DNA of 64,000 bases from Micromonospora pattaloongensis (GTDB lineage: Bacteria > Actinomycetota > Actinomycetes > Mycobacteriales > Micromonosporaceae): the NCBI RefSeq assembly GCF_900107255.1, contig NZ_FNPH01000004.1, positions 124,001 to 188,000 of the forward strand, given 5' to 3'. A model generated the notes under the pieces. That model did not search any database. It was not told the origin of the DNA and saw nothing but the letters and a program-made list of their open reading frames with translations. Of the stretch, positions 8,936 to 16,841 are shown piece by piece (the first letter of the stretch is position 1; every line of letters begins with the position of its first letter). The position numbers and the translations under genes are program-made.

Positions 8936-9916
8936 TCAGCTCTTCGGCAGCCAGGCCTTGACCTTGTCCCGGTTGGCCTCCACCCACTTCTTCGCGGCGT
9001 CCTGCGGCGACATCTTGTCCTCGGCGATGTACTTGGCCACCACGTTCTGGTCCGCGTTCGTCCAGGTGAAGTTCTTGATCAGCTGGTACGCCGGCCCGTT
9101 GGCGTCGGCGAACTTCTTGCTCACCACCTTGTCCAGGTCGTACTTCGGGTAGTCGCAGGCGACCTTCTCCGCGTCGGCGTCGCAGCCCTGCGTGTACGGC
9201 GGCAGGTTCACCTTCACCAGCTGCAGCTCCGACAGGAACCACTGCGGGTCGTAGAAGTAGCCCATCAGCGGCGTCTTCTTCGCCTCGGCCTGCCGGAACG
9301 CCTGGATCAGCGCGGGCTCGCTGCCGGCGTAGACCACCTTGTAGTTGAGCTTGAGGTTCTTGACCAGCGCCTCGTCGTTGGTGACGAAGGAGGGGTCGCC
9401 GTCGAGCAGTTGCCCCTTGCCCCCGGACTCGGAGGTCTTGAACAGCGACGCGTACTTGTTGAGGTTCTTCCAGTCCGTGATGTCCGGGTACTTCTGCGCC
9501 ATCCACGGCGGCACGTACCAGCCGATCACGCCCTGCACGCCGGTCGAGCCCGCGGCCACCGCGGTCTTCTGCTCGTCGATGTACTTCTTCTTCAGGTCCT
9601 CGTGACCCCAGTTCTCGACGATCGCGTCGACCTCGCCGGTGCCGAAGCCCTGCCAGGAGATCTCCTCCTTGAGGTCCTTCTTCGTCACCTTGCAGCCCAG
9701 CTCGGTCTCGGCGACGTACGCGATGACGGCCGCGTTCGCCTCGTACCCCACCCACGGGTTGACGGCGAGGTTGACCGTGCCGCAGTCGACCGACCGGGCG
9801 GCCGCGTCGTCGTCGGCGCCGACCTTGGCGCCGCCACAACCGGCGAGCGCGAGGGCCGCCGCGGTCGTGATCGAGACACCGGTCAGCCGTACGGTCCTGG
9901 TGATGGTGCGTCTCAT
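8936..9916 (-). CDS. Glycine betaine/choline ABC importer, substrate-binding lipoprotein
   Basis: Protein of 326 aa. It starts with a lipoprotein signal (basic MRRTITRTVR, hydrophobic core, lipobox LALAGC). The OpuAC fold follows, rich in conserved aromatics that build the quaternary-amine cage: LAVNPWVGY, IVENWGHED, GWYVPPWM and DPQWFLSE. It would capture betaine-like solutes outside the membrane and deliver them to the permease encoded just upstream. It is the last gene of the betA-betB-importer operon. A close paralogue of the same length ends the conservon operon at 20950-21930. The ATG at 9916 sits behind GAGGAAACC. Confidence 0.9.
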   Translation of the reverse strand: MRRTITRTVRLTGVSITTAAALALAGCGGAKVGADDDAAARSVDCGTVNLAVNPWVGYEANAAVIAYVAETELGCKVTKKDLKEEISWQGFGTGEVDAIVENWGHEDLKKKYIDEQKTAVAAGSTGVQGVIGWYVPPWMAQKYPDITDWKNLNKYASLFKTSESGGKGQLLDGDPSFVTNDEALVKNLKLNYKVVYAGSEPALIQAFRQAEAKKTPLMGYFYDPQWFLSELQLVKVNLPPYTQGCDADAEKVACDYPKYDLDKVVSKKFADANGPAYQLIKNFTWTNADQNVVAKYIAEDKMSPQDAAKKWVEANRDKVKAWLPKS

Positions 9917-10007
9917 CCTTCGGTTTCCTCCGCGTGTGGGGGATGGTGGTGGGGAGGTGCGGGAGGTGCCGGCCACGGCGCCGCCGGTGGCGGCGGCGTG
10001 GCACGTT

Positions 10008-12002
10008 TCATCGGGGCGTGCCGACCGGGACGCCGCCGGAGCGCTGGGCGGCGCCGCGCGCGATCCGGTCGAGCATGATGCCGAGCAGGACGATGGCGAC
10101 GCCGGCGGCGAGCCCCTTGCCGTACAGCTCTCCCTGCGAGAACCCGGCGACCACGTCGTAGCCGAGCGCGCCGGCGCCGACGAGACCGCCGACGACGACC
10201 ATGGAGAGCACGTAGATCAGCCCCTGGTTCGCCGCCAGGGTCAGCGATTGGCGCGCCATCGGCAGCTGCACCTTTGTGATCATTTGCCAGCTGCTCGACC
10301 CCGCCGCGGTCGCGGCCTCGACGGTGGCGGCCGGGACGGCCCGTATGCCGTCCGCAATGATCTTGATTGCGACCGGCGCGGCGAACACGACGCCCGCGGC
10401 GATCGCGGTGAACCGGCTCGCCGCGAACAGGGCGAGGAACGGGATCAGATACACGAACGCCGGCATCGTCTGGGCGGCGTCCAGCACCGGGCGGATCACC
10501 CGGTCGGCGCGGGGACTGCGTCCCATCCAGACGCCGACGACCAGCCCGAGCGCCATCACGAGCACGGTGGCGACGATCGTCATGGCCAACGTGGTCATGC
10601 TGTCCCGCCAGAGGCCGGTGCCGACGAGGGCCGCCACGCAGACCGTCGCGACGAGCGCGACCCGTACGCCGCCCAGCAGCGCCGCGATCCCGACGACGAC
10701 CGCCGCCACCAGCCACCACGGCGAGCCGGTCAGCAGCGTCTGGAACGGGTTCAGCAGCGCGACGGTGATCACGTCCTTGAACGGTCGGGTGACCCCGGAC
10801 AGATCGTCCTGCGCCCAGGTGGTGACGGAGGCCGCCGCCCGGGACAGCTCGGGGCCGAGCGCGACCCCGGTCGGGAACTCGGCCGCCCACACGTAGGTGT
10901 ACGACAGGTAGCAGCAGACCAACGTCGCGACGCCGAACCCGCCCAGCAGCAGCCGGCGAACGCCGGGCCGCCGCCGCGGGGGGTGCTGGACCCGGACGCC
11001 GGCGGCGGTGGTGACCCGATCCAGCACGACCGCCATCACCACGATCGCGAGCCCGGCGTTGAACGCGGTGCCGACGTCGAGGGTCTGCAGGGCCTTGATG
11101 ACCGTCTTGCCCAGCCCGGGAGCGTCGATCAGCGCGGCGATCGTCGCCATCGACAGCGCCGCCATGATGGTCTGATTGACGCCGAGCACGATCGTGCGTT
11201 TGGCCAGCGGCAGCAGGACCGTCGTCAGCGCCTGCCGCCGGGTGGCCCCGAGCGACTCGGTCGCCTCCAGTGCGGCCGGCGGCACCGTCCGGATGCCGTG
11301 CGCCGTGAGACGGATCGCCGGCGGCATCGCGTACACCAGGGTCGCGATCGTGGCCGACGCCGGTCCGATCATGAACAGCAGGGTGAGCGGCGCGAGGTAG
11401 ACGAAGGTGGGCATCGTCTGCATGAAGTCCAGCACCGGTGTGATCAGCCGGTGGAACCGGTCCGACAGGCCGGCCCAGATCCCCAGCGGGATGCCGACCA
11501 GCAGCGACACTCCGACCGCCGACAGGGTGAGCGCGAGGGTGTGCATGCTCTCCTGCCAGAGCCCCTGCAGCCCGAAGAGCGTGAACCCGCCGACGGCGAG
11601 CACCGTCACCCGCCAGTTGCCGAGCGCCCAGGCGGCGTACGCGACGACCGCGATCACGCCCAGCCAGCCCAGCACCGGGACCGGGCGGCCGTACGACGGT
11701 TCGGCGATGAGCCCCTGGAGAAAGACGACCAGGGTGTCGATGGCCGCGCGGAGCTCGTTGACGACGTAGCGGAAGACCGGACTGCTGGTGCGGCTCGCCC
11801 CCACGGCGTCGTTGACGTCGTTGAGCCAGCGGTGCAGCGGGGTCAGCGAGGCGGGGGAGAGGTCCAACGTGTCGCGCCCGCGCAGCAGCGCCCAGCCGAC
11901 GAGCCAGACCGCGAGCACGACGCCCACCGCGAACGGCCGGTTGAGCCGCCGGCGCAGCGCGACCGGGGGTGGCCCAGCGACGGCCGTGGTGGTGGCCGAC
12001 AT
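10008..12002 (-). CDS. Betaine/choline ABC importer permease with two fused MetI domains
   Basis: Protein of 664 aa, about twice the usual ProW/OpuAB length. Two full BPD_transp_1 domains are visible. The first spans about 170-400 (HTLALTLSAVGVSLLVGIPL, EAA-loop region ALEATESLGATRRQA). The second spans about 430-650 (TTLAMTIVATVLVMALGLVV, EAATAAGSSSWQM). One polypeptide could therefore supply both halves of the channel. Its ATG (12000-12002) overlaps the TGA of the ATPase gene by one base (TGATG), which implies translational coupling. The substrate is inferred from the adjacent choline oxidation genes and the binding protein. Confidence 0.9.
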   Translation of the reverse strand: MSATTTAVAGPPPVALRRRLNRPFAVGVVLAVWLVGWALLRGRDTLDLSPASLTPLHRWLNDVNDAVGASRTSSPVFRYVVNELRAAIDTLVVFLQGLIAEPSYGRPVPVLGWLGVIAVVAYAAWALGNWRVTVLAVGGFTLFGLQGLWQESMHTLALTLSAVGVSLLVGIPLGIWAGLSDRFHRLITPVLDFMQTMPTFVYLAPLTLLFMIGPASATIATLVYAMPPAIRLTAHGIRTVPPAALEATESLGATRRQALTTVLLPLAKRTIVLGVNQTIMAALSMATIAALIDAPGLGKTVIKALQTLDVGTAFNAGLAIVVMAVVLDRVTTAAGVRVQHPPRRRPGVRRLLLGGFGVATLVCCYLSYTYVWAAEFPTGVALGPELSRAAASVTTWAQDDLSGVTRPFKDVITVALLNPFQTLLTGSPWWLVAAVVVGIAALLGGVRVALVATVCVAALVGTGLWRDSMTTLAMTIVATVLVMALGLVVGVWMGRSPRADRVIRPVLDAAQTMPAFVYLIPFLALFAASRFTAIAAGVVFAAPVAIKIIADGIRAVPAATVEAATAAGSSSWQMITKVQLPMARQSLTLAANQGLIYVLSMVVVGGLVGAGALGYDVVAGFSQGELYGKGLAAGVAIVLLGIMLDRIARGAAQRSGGVPVGTPR

Positions 12003-13078
12003 CAGCGGGGCTCCGGGCCGGCGAGCACCGCGAGCAGCTGCTCGGCGGCGACGACGCCGAGCAGCTCGCCGTCGGCGACGACCTTCACCGGGCGGTCCGC
12101 GGCGAGCACGTCCCGCACGGCGTCGCGCACGACCACGTCGGGGCTCAGCTCGGGGCCGTCCAGCACGTCTCCGGGACGCGGCGGACGCATGATCCATCGC
12201 AGCGTCAGGACGTCGGCGCGGGGCACGTCGCGGACGAAATCGCGGACGTAGTCGTCGGCCGGCGCGCCGACCAGCTCGTCACCGGTGCCGGTCTGCACCA
12301 TCCGGCCGTCCCGCATGATCAGGATCCGGTCGCCCAGCTTGAGCGCCTCCGACAGGTCATGGGTGATGAAGACCATCGTCTTGCCGACCTCGCGGTGCAG
12401 CCGGATCACCTCGTTCTGCATGTCTCGCCGGATCAGCGGGTCCAGCGCGGAGAACGGCTCGTCGAAGAAGAGCACGTCCGGGTCGCCCGCCAGCGCGCGC
12501 GCCAGCCCTACCCGCTGCTGCATCCCGCCGGAGAGCTCGTCCGGGTACGCGTGCGCGTAGCCGTCCAGGCCGACGAGTTCGATGACCTCCATCGCCCGCC
12601 GGACGCGTTCGGCGCGACCGGTGCCCCGGATCTCCAGCCCGTAGCCGACGTTCTCCAGCACCCGCCGGTACGGCAGCAGCCCGAAGTGCTGGAAGACCAT
12701 CGAGAACTTCCGCCGACGCAGCTCGCGCAGCCGCCGGGCGTCGGCGCGCAGGATGTCCTCGCCCTCGAACACCACCTCGCCGGCGGTCGGCTCGACCAGC
12801 CGCGTCAGGCAGCGCACCAGCGTGGACTTGCCCGAGCCGGAGAGCCCCATCACCACGAACACCTCGCCCGGGGCGACGTCGAACGCCACCTCGCGCACCG
12901 CGGCGGTGCACCCCGTGCGTGCCATCAGCTCGCGTCGCGACAGCGCCGCCAGCTCCGGCGAGCGCGGCACCCGCGACGGATCCGGTCCGAACACCTTCCA
13001 CAGCCCGCGCACCGTGATGACCGGTGCGGCGTCGCGGGCCGGCGCGCGGCGCGACGATGCGGCCGTCTGGGTAGTCAT
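12002..13078 (-). CDS. Betaine/choline ABC importer ATPase with C-terminal CBS region
   Basis: Protein of 358 aa of the ProV/OpuAA family. Walker A is GLSGSGKST, the signature is LSGGMQQR, Walker B with D-loop is [12 protein letters not shown], and the switch His is in FITHDLSEA. The long N-terminal insert around [12 protein letters not shown] is typical of ProV. After the ATPase domain, about 80 residues resemble a CBS domain ([11 protein letters not shown]...[13 protein letters not shown]); in OpuA such domains sense ionic strength, so osmotic gating is a fair inference. It lies 45 bp after betB and overlaps the permease start. Confidence 0.92.
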   Translation of the reverse strand: MTTQTAASSRRAPARDAAPVITVRGLWKVFGPDPSRVPRSPELAALSRRELMARTGCTAAVREVAFDVAPGEVFVVMGLSGSGKSTLVRCLTRLVEPTAGEVVFEGEDILRADARRLRELRRRKFSMVFQHFGLLPYRRVLENVGYGLEIRGTGRAERVRRAMEVIELVGLDGYAHAYPDELSGGMQQRVGLARALAGDPDVLFFDEPFSALDPLIRRDMQNEVIRLHREVGKTMVFITHDLSEALKLGDRILIMRDGRMVQTGTGDELVGAPADDYVRDFVRDVPRADVLTLRWIMRPPRPGDVLDGPELSPDVVVRDAVRDVLAADRPVKVVADGELLGVVAAEQLLAVLAGPEPR

Positions 13079-13123
13079 GCAGCCCCTTCTCTCCGACCGC
13101 CGTTCGCGCCGGCGGGCTCGCGG

Positions 13124-14593
13124 TCAGCCGCGGAACCAGCGCTGCGGGCGGGGATCGACGTTGTGCCAGATGTGTTTCGTCTCGCGGTACTCGTCGAGCC
13201 CGGCCGGGCCCAGCTCGCGGCCGATCCCGGACCGCTTGAAACCGCCCCACTCGGCCTGCGGCACGTACGGGTGGTAGTCGTTGATCCAGACGGTGCCGTG
13301 CCGCAGCCGCCGCGCGACCCGCTGCGCCCGGCCGGCGTCACCGGTCCAGACCGCGCCGGCCAGGCCGTAGTCGGTGTCGTTCGCGATCCGGACCGCGTCG
13401 TCCTCGTCCGTGAACGTCTCCACGGTCAGCACCGGGCCGAACGACTCCTCCCGCACCACGGTCATGCCCTGCCGGCAGCCGTCGAGCACCGTCGGCAGGT
13501 AGAAGTACCCGTCGGCCAGCGCGGGGTCGTCCGGGCGGCGGCCGCCGCAGCGCAGCACCGCGCCCTCGGCGAGCCCGGCGGCGACGTACGCCTCGATCTT
13601 CCCGCGGTGCGCGGCCGAGATCAGCGGCCCGGTCTCCGCCTCGGGATCGAAGGGTCCGCCGAGGCGGATCCGGCCGGCGCGGTCGACGAGCGCGTCGACG
13701 AACGCGTCGTGCAGGGTCTCCTGCACGACCAGCCGGGCGCCGGCCGAGCAGACCTGCCCGGAGTGCAAGAAGACCGCGGTGAGCGCGAAGTCGACGGCCG
13801 CGTCGAAATCGGCGTCGGCGAAGACGACGTTCGGGTTCTTGCCGCCCAGCTCCAGGGCCACCCGCTTCACGGTGCCGGCCGCGGCCGCCATCACGCCGCG
13901 CCCGGTGGCCAGCCCGCCGGTGAACGAGACCAGGTCCACGTCCGGGTGCTCCGCCAGCGGCGCGCCCACCTCCGGCCCCGCCCCGAGCACCAGGTTCGCG
14001 ACGCCGTCGGGCAGCCCCGCCTCCTGCAGCAGCCGCATCAGCAGGATCGCCGTGGACGGGGTCAGCTCGCTGGGCTTGAGCACGAACGTGTTGCCGGCGG
14101 CGAGCGCCGGCGCGACCTTCCACGCCGTCTGCAGCAGCGGGTAGTTCCACGGGGTGATGAGCCCGCACACCCCGACCGGCTCGTGCACCACCCGACTGAT
14201 CGCGTCGGCGCGCCCCGTGTCGACCACGCGTCCGCCGTCGGTGCCGGCGATCCCGCCGTAGTACCGGAAGGTCGCGACCACGTCGTCGATGTCGTACCGG
14301 CTCTCCACCAGGCGCTTGCCGGTGTCGAGCGACTCCGCGCGGGCCAGCTCGTCGGCATCGCGGGAGACAAGGTCGGCGACCCGGTGCAGCAGCGCGCCCC
14401 GATCGCGGGCCGGCGTGCCGGGCCACGGCCCCGCGTCGAACGCCGTCCGCGCCGCGGCGATCGCCGCCAGGGTGTCCGCGTGGGAGGCCTCGGCGACGGT
14501 GGCGACCGGACGGCCGTCGGCGGGGCACCGGATCGCCCGGTGCCCGCCCGCGACCGGCTCGCGCCACTCACCTGCGATGAACAGCTGTTTCAC
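13124..14593 (-). CDS. betB: Betaine-aldehyde dehydrogenase
   Basis: Protein of 489 aa, standard for the ALDH superfamily. The general base Glu248 lies in VALELGGKNP and the catalytic Cys282 in SGQVCSAGA; FTGG at about 224-227 marks the NAD site. It converts betaine aldehyde to glycine betaine. The assignment to BetB rests on its position directly after a choline dehydrogenase and before a betaine-type importer. The GTG start at 14593 follows GGGGAG. It is 34 bp from betA. Confidence 0.92.
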   Translation of the reverse strand: MKQLFIAGEWREPVAGGHRAIRCPADGRPVATVAEASHADTLAAIAAARTAFDAGPWPGTPARDRGALLHRVADLVSRDADELARAESLDTGKRLVESRYDIDDVVATFRYYGGIAGTDGGRVVDTGRADAISRVVHEPVGVCGLITPWNYPLLQTAWKVAPALAAGNTFVLKPSELTPSTAILLMRLLQEAGLPDGVANLVLGAGPEVGAPLAEHPDVDLVSFTGGLATGRGVMAAAAGTVKRVALELGGKNPNVVFADADFDAAVDFALTAVFLHSGQVCSAGARLVVQETLHDAFVDALVDRAGRIRLGGPFDPEAETGPLISAAHRGKIEAYVAAGLAEGAVLRCGGRRPDDPALADGYFYLPTVLDGCRQGMTVVREESFGPVLTVETFTDEDDAVRIANDTDYGLAGAVWTGDAGRAQRVARRLRHGTVWINDYHPYVPQAEWGGFKRSGIGRELGPAGLDEYRETKHIWHNVDPRPQRWFRG

Positions 14594-14627
14594 CGACGAC
14601 TCCCCGTTGCGCTTCCCGCGGCCCCGC

Positions 14628-16334
14628 TCAACGAGCCCGACCACCTTCTCCTGTGGACGGAGCGACGTCAAGGCGTGGGCCCGAGTGATGGCGGTGAAAG
14701 GGCAGCGGCGACGGGGGCAGGGGGGTGTTGCCGAGGATCAGATCGGCGGCCTTCTCCGCCACCATCATCACGGGGGCGTAGATGTTGCCGTTGGTGACGT
14801 ACGGCATCACGGAGGCGTCGACGACCCGCAGGCCGGTCAGGCCGTGCACGCGCAGATCGGTCGGGTCGACCACCGACATGTCGTCGGTGCCCATCTTCGC
14901 CGTGCAGGACGGGTGGAGCGCGGTCTCGCCCTCGCGGGCGACCCAGTCGAGGATCTCCTCGTCGGTCCGCACCGACGGTCCGGGATTAATCTCCCCGCCG
15001 TTGAACTCGTCCAGCGCCGGCTGGTTGAGGATGTGCCGGGCGACGCGGACCGCCTGCACCCACTCGCGCCGGTCCTGCGCCGTGGAGAGGTAGTTGAAAC
15101 GCAGCGCCGGATGAACGCGCGGATCGCGGCTGACGATCTTCACGGACCCGCGCGCGTCGGAGTACATCGGTCCGATGTGGACCTGGTAGCCGTGGCCGCC
15201 GGCCGGGGCCGAGCCGTCGTAGCGGACCGCGATCGGCAGGAAGTGGAACATCAGGTTCGGGTACGCCACCGCGTCGTCGCCGCGGACGAAGCCACCGGCC
15301 TCGAAGTGGTTCGTCGCCCCCGGACCGCCGCGCAGGAACAGCCACCGCGCGCCGATCCACGGCCAATGCCACCACTTCAGGTACGGCTGCGCCGACACCG
15401 GCCGGCGGCACGCGTACTGGACGTAGACCTCCAGGTGGTCCTGCAGGTTCTCCCCGACGCCGGGGAGGTGGCGCACCACGTCGATGTCGAGGGCGCGCAG
15501 CTCGTCGGCGTTGCCCACGCCGGAGAGCTGCAGCAGCTGTGGTGAGTTGATGGCACCCCCGCAGAGGATCACCTCGCCGCCGTACGCCCGGCGGGGGGCG
15601 CCGCGGCCGTGGGTGTACTCCACCCCGACCGCCCGGTCGCCGTCGAACAGCACCCGGGTGACGAACGCGCGGGTGCGCACGGTGAGGTTGGGTCGCTTCA
15701 TGACCGGATGCAGGTAGGCGCGGGCCGCCGACAGCCGCCGTCCCCGCCGGATCGTCCGGTCGAAGAGACCGAAGCCCTCCTGCCGTTCCCCGTTCACGTC
15801 GTCGGTCGCCGGGTAGCCGGCCTGCCGCGCCGCCTCCAGCATCGCGCCGAAGAGCGGGTTGGTCCCCGGCCCGCGCTCCAGCGTCAGCGGACCGTCGTGC
15901 CCCCGGTAGGGGTCGTCCGGGGCGGCCGCCAGGCAGGACTCCAGCCGCCGGAAGTACGGCAGGCAGTGGGCGTAGTCCCAGCTCTCCATTCCGGGGTCGG
16001 CGGCCCACCGCTGGTAGTCCATCGGGTTACCCCGCTGGAAGATCATCCCGTTGATGCTGCTCGACCCGCCGAGCACCTTGCCGCGGGCGTGATGGATGCG
16101 CCGACCGTGCATGTGCGGCTCGGGCTCGGAGGCGTACCGCCAGTCGTAGAACCGGCTGCCGATCGGGAACGTCAGCGCCGCCGGCATGTGGATGAACACG
16201 TCCCACCGGTAATCGGGGCGCCCGGCCTCCAGCACCAGCACGTGGTTCGACGGATCGGCGGAGAGCCGGTTGGCGAGCGCGCAGCCGGCCGATCCGCCGC
16301 CGACAATGACGAAGTCGTAGCGCCGGGCGCTCAT
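14628..16334 (-). CDS. betA: Choline dehydrogenase, GMC flavoprotein
   Basis: Protein of 568 aa. The FAD dinucleotide motif [11 protein letters not shown] is at residues 11-21, the GMC signature [14 protein letters not shown] near 85-98, and the C-terminal catalytic His in [13 protein letters not shown] with the Asn in VTNGNIYAP. BetA oxidises choline to betaine aldehyde at the membrane. It is the first gene of a five-gene operon with betB and an importer, so the locus can both make and import betaine. The ATG at 16334 begins directly at the FAD domain; no strong ribosome site is visible, so the start is moderately certain. Confidence 0.92.
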   Translation of the reverse strand: MSARRYDFVIVGGGSAGCALANRLSADPSNHVLVLEAGRPDYRWDVFIHMPAALTFPIGSRFYDWRYASEPEPHMHGRRIHHARGKVLGGSSSINGMIFQRGNPMDYQRWAADPGMESWDYAHCLPYFRRLESCLAAAPDDPYRGHDGPLTLERGPGTNPLFGAMLEAARQAGYPATDDVNGERQEGFGLFDRTIRRGRRLSAARAYLHPVMKRPNLTVRTRAFVTRVLFDGDRAVGVEYTHGRGAPRRAYGGEVILCGGAINSPQLLQLSGVGNADELRALDIDVVRHLPGVGENLQDHLEVYVQYACRRPVSAQPYLKWWHWPWIGARWLFLRGGPGATNHFEAGGFVRGDDAVAYPNLMFHFLPIAVRYDGSAPAGGHGYQVHIGPMYSDARGSVKIVSRDPRVHPALRFNYLSTAQDRREWVQAVRVARHILNQPALDEFNGGEINPGPSVRTDEEILDWVAREGETALHPSCTAKMGTDDMSVVDPTDLRVHGLTGLRVVDASVMPYVTNGNIYAPVMMVAEKAADLILGNTPLPPSPLPFHRHHSGPRLDVAPSTGEGGRAR

Positions 16335-16594
16335 GCCGGGCGGCCCGCCGCGGTCGCGGCCGTCGGGCCGGCTGCCGTCGCCGGGGCGGCGCCGGCCGGG
16401 CCCGTGGTGCCTGAGACCGCGACTGTGAGCGGCACGCCACTCCCTCCATGATGGATCGACGTCCGGGTCCGTGAGGTACGCAACAGGGTGCCGTCGCCGG
16501 TGCCGCTGAGTCAAGCCGGTCGATCATCGGCGCGGTGGTGCGGTGAACCGACCATCGGCACGTCAGGCCCGGGTCGCGCCGCGTCGGGGACCGG

Positions 16595-16616
16595 GGATTC
16601 TACAGTAGACGAATCC
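16595..16616. promoter_or_regulatory. Inverted repeat upstream of betA, candidate operator
   Basis: GGATTC (16595-16600) and GAATCC (16611-16616) flank a 10-base spacer that itself contains CTAC-A-GTAG, giving a nested dyad. It lies 261 bp upstream of betA on the minus strand. A TetR-type choline regulator such as BetI would be the natural candidate binder, but no regulator gene is in the window. Confidence 0.4.
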
Positions 16617-16730
16617 TGATGGCGGTTTCTAAATTGGAGCCTCCGGGGGGTGACGGCGGCGGTACGGGCCGCTAATCTCAGCGCTTGTGCCGACACGCGG
16701 CGGCGTGTGTCGCGGCGCGCATCGACATTT

Positions 16731-16795
16731 CGCTGACACATGAACAATGGTCGCTGAAACACGAACAATGGTCGCTGACACACGAACGCAATGGC
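16731..16795. repeat. Three tandem 21-23-bp direct repeats before the conservon
   Basis: The units are 16731-16751, 16752-16772 and 16773-16795. The first two differ at two bases (consensus CGCTGAMACAYGAACAATGGT); the third has a 2-base insertion. The period is two helical turns, so the units would present the same face to a DNA-binding protein. They end 46 bp before the chosen start of the sensor gene. Confidence 0.7.
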
Positions 16796-16841
16796 CGATG
16801 TCAATGATGGGTCGGGTTCGTGTCGGCTCATGGGAGGCGCC

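Larger units (their letters stand above)
16335..16841. other. 507-bp divergent control region between betA and the conservon
   Basis: No convincing gene is present. The stretch holds an inverted repeat (16595-16616), an imperfect palindrome CGACAC...GTGTCG (about 16691-16712) and three direct repeats (16731-16795). It is locally AT-richer around 16590-16640 and 16730-16800, as expected for promoters. It must contain the start signals of both the choline/betaine operon and the conservon. Confidence 0.6.

Noticed and set aside
9639-14797. Two long plus-strand open frames across the betaine importer and betB
   Set aside because: They are antisense to unmistakable ABC transporter and ALDH genes and show low-complexity Asp/Arg/Gly sequence.
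16791-16841. Earlier ATG starts (16791, 16830) for the sensor kinase
   Set aside because: The first lies within the direct repeats and the second within the GGGAGG ribosome site; TTG at 16842 fits better, though proof is lacking.
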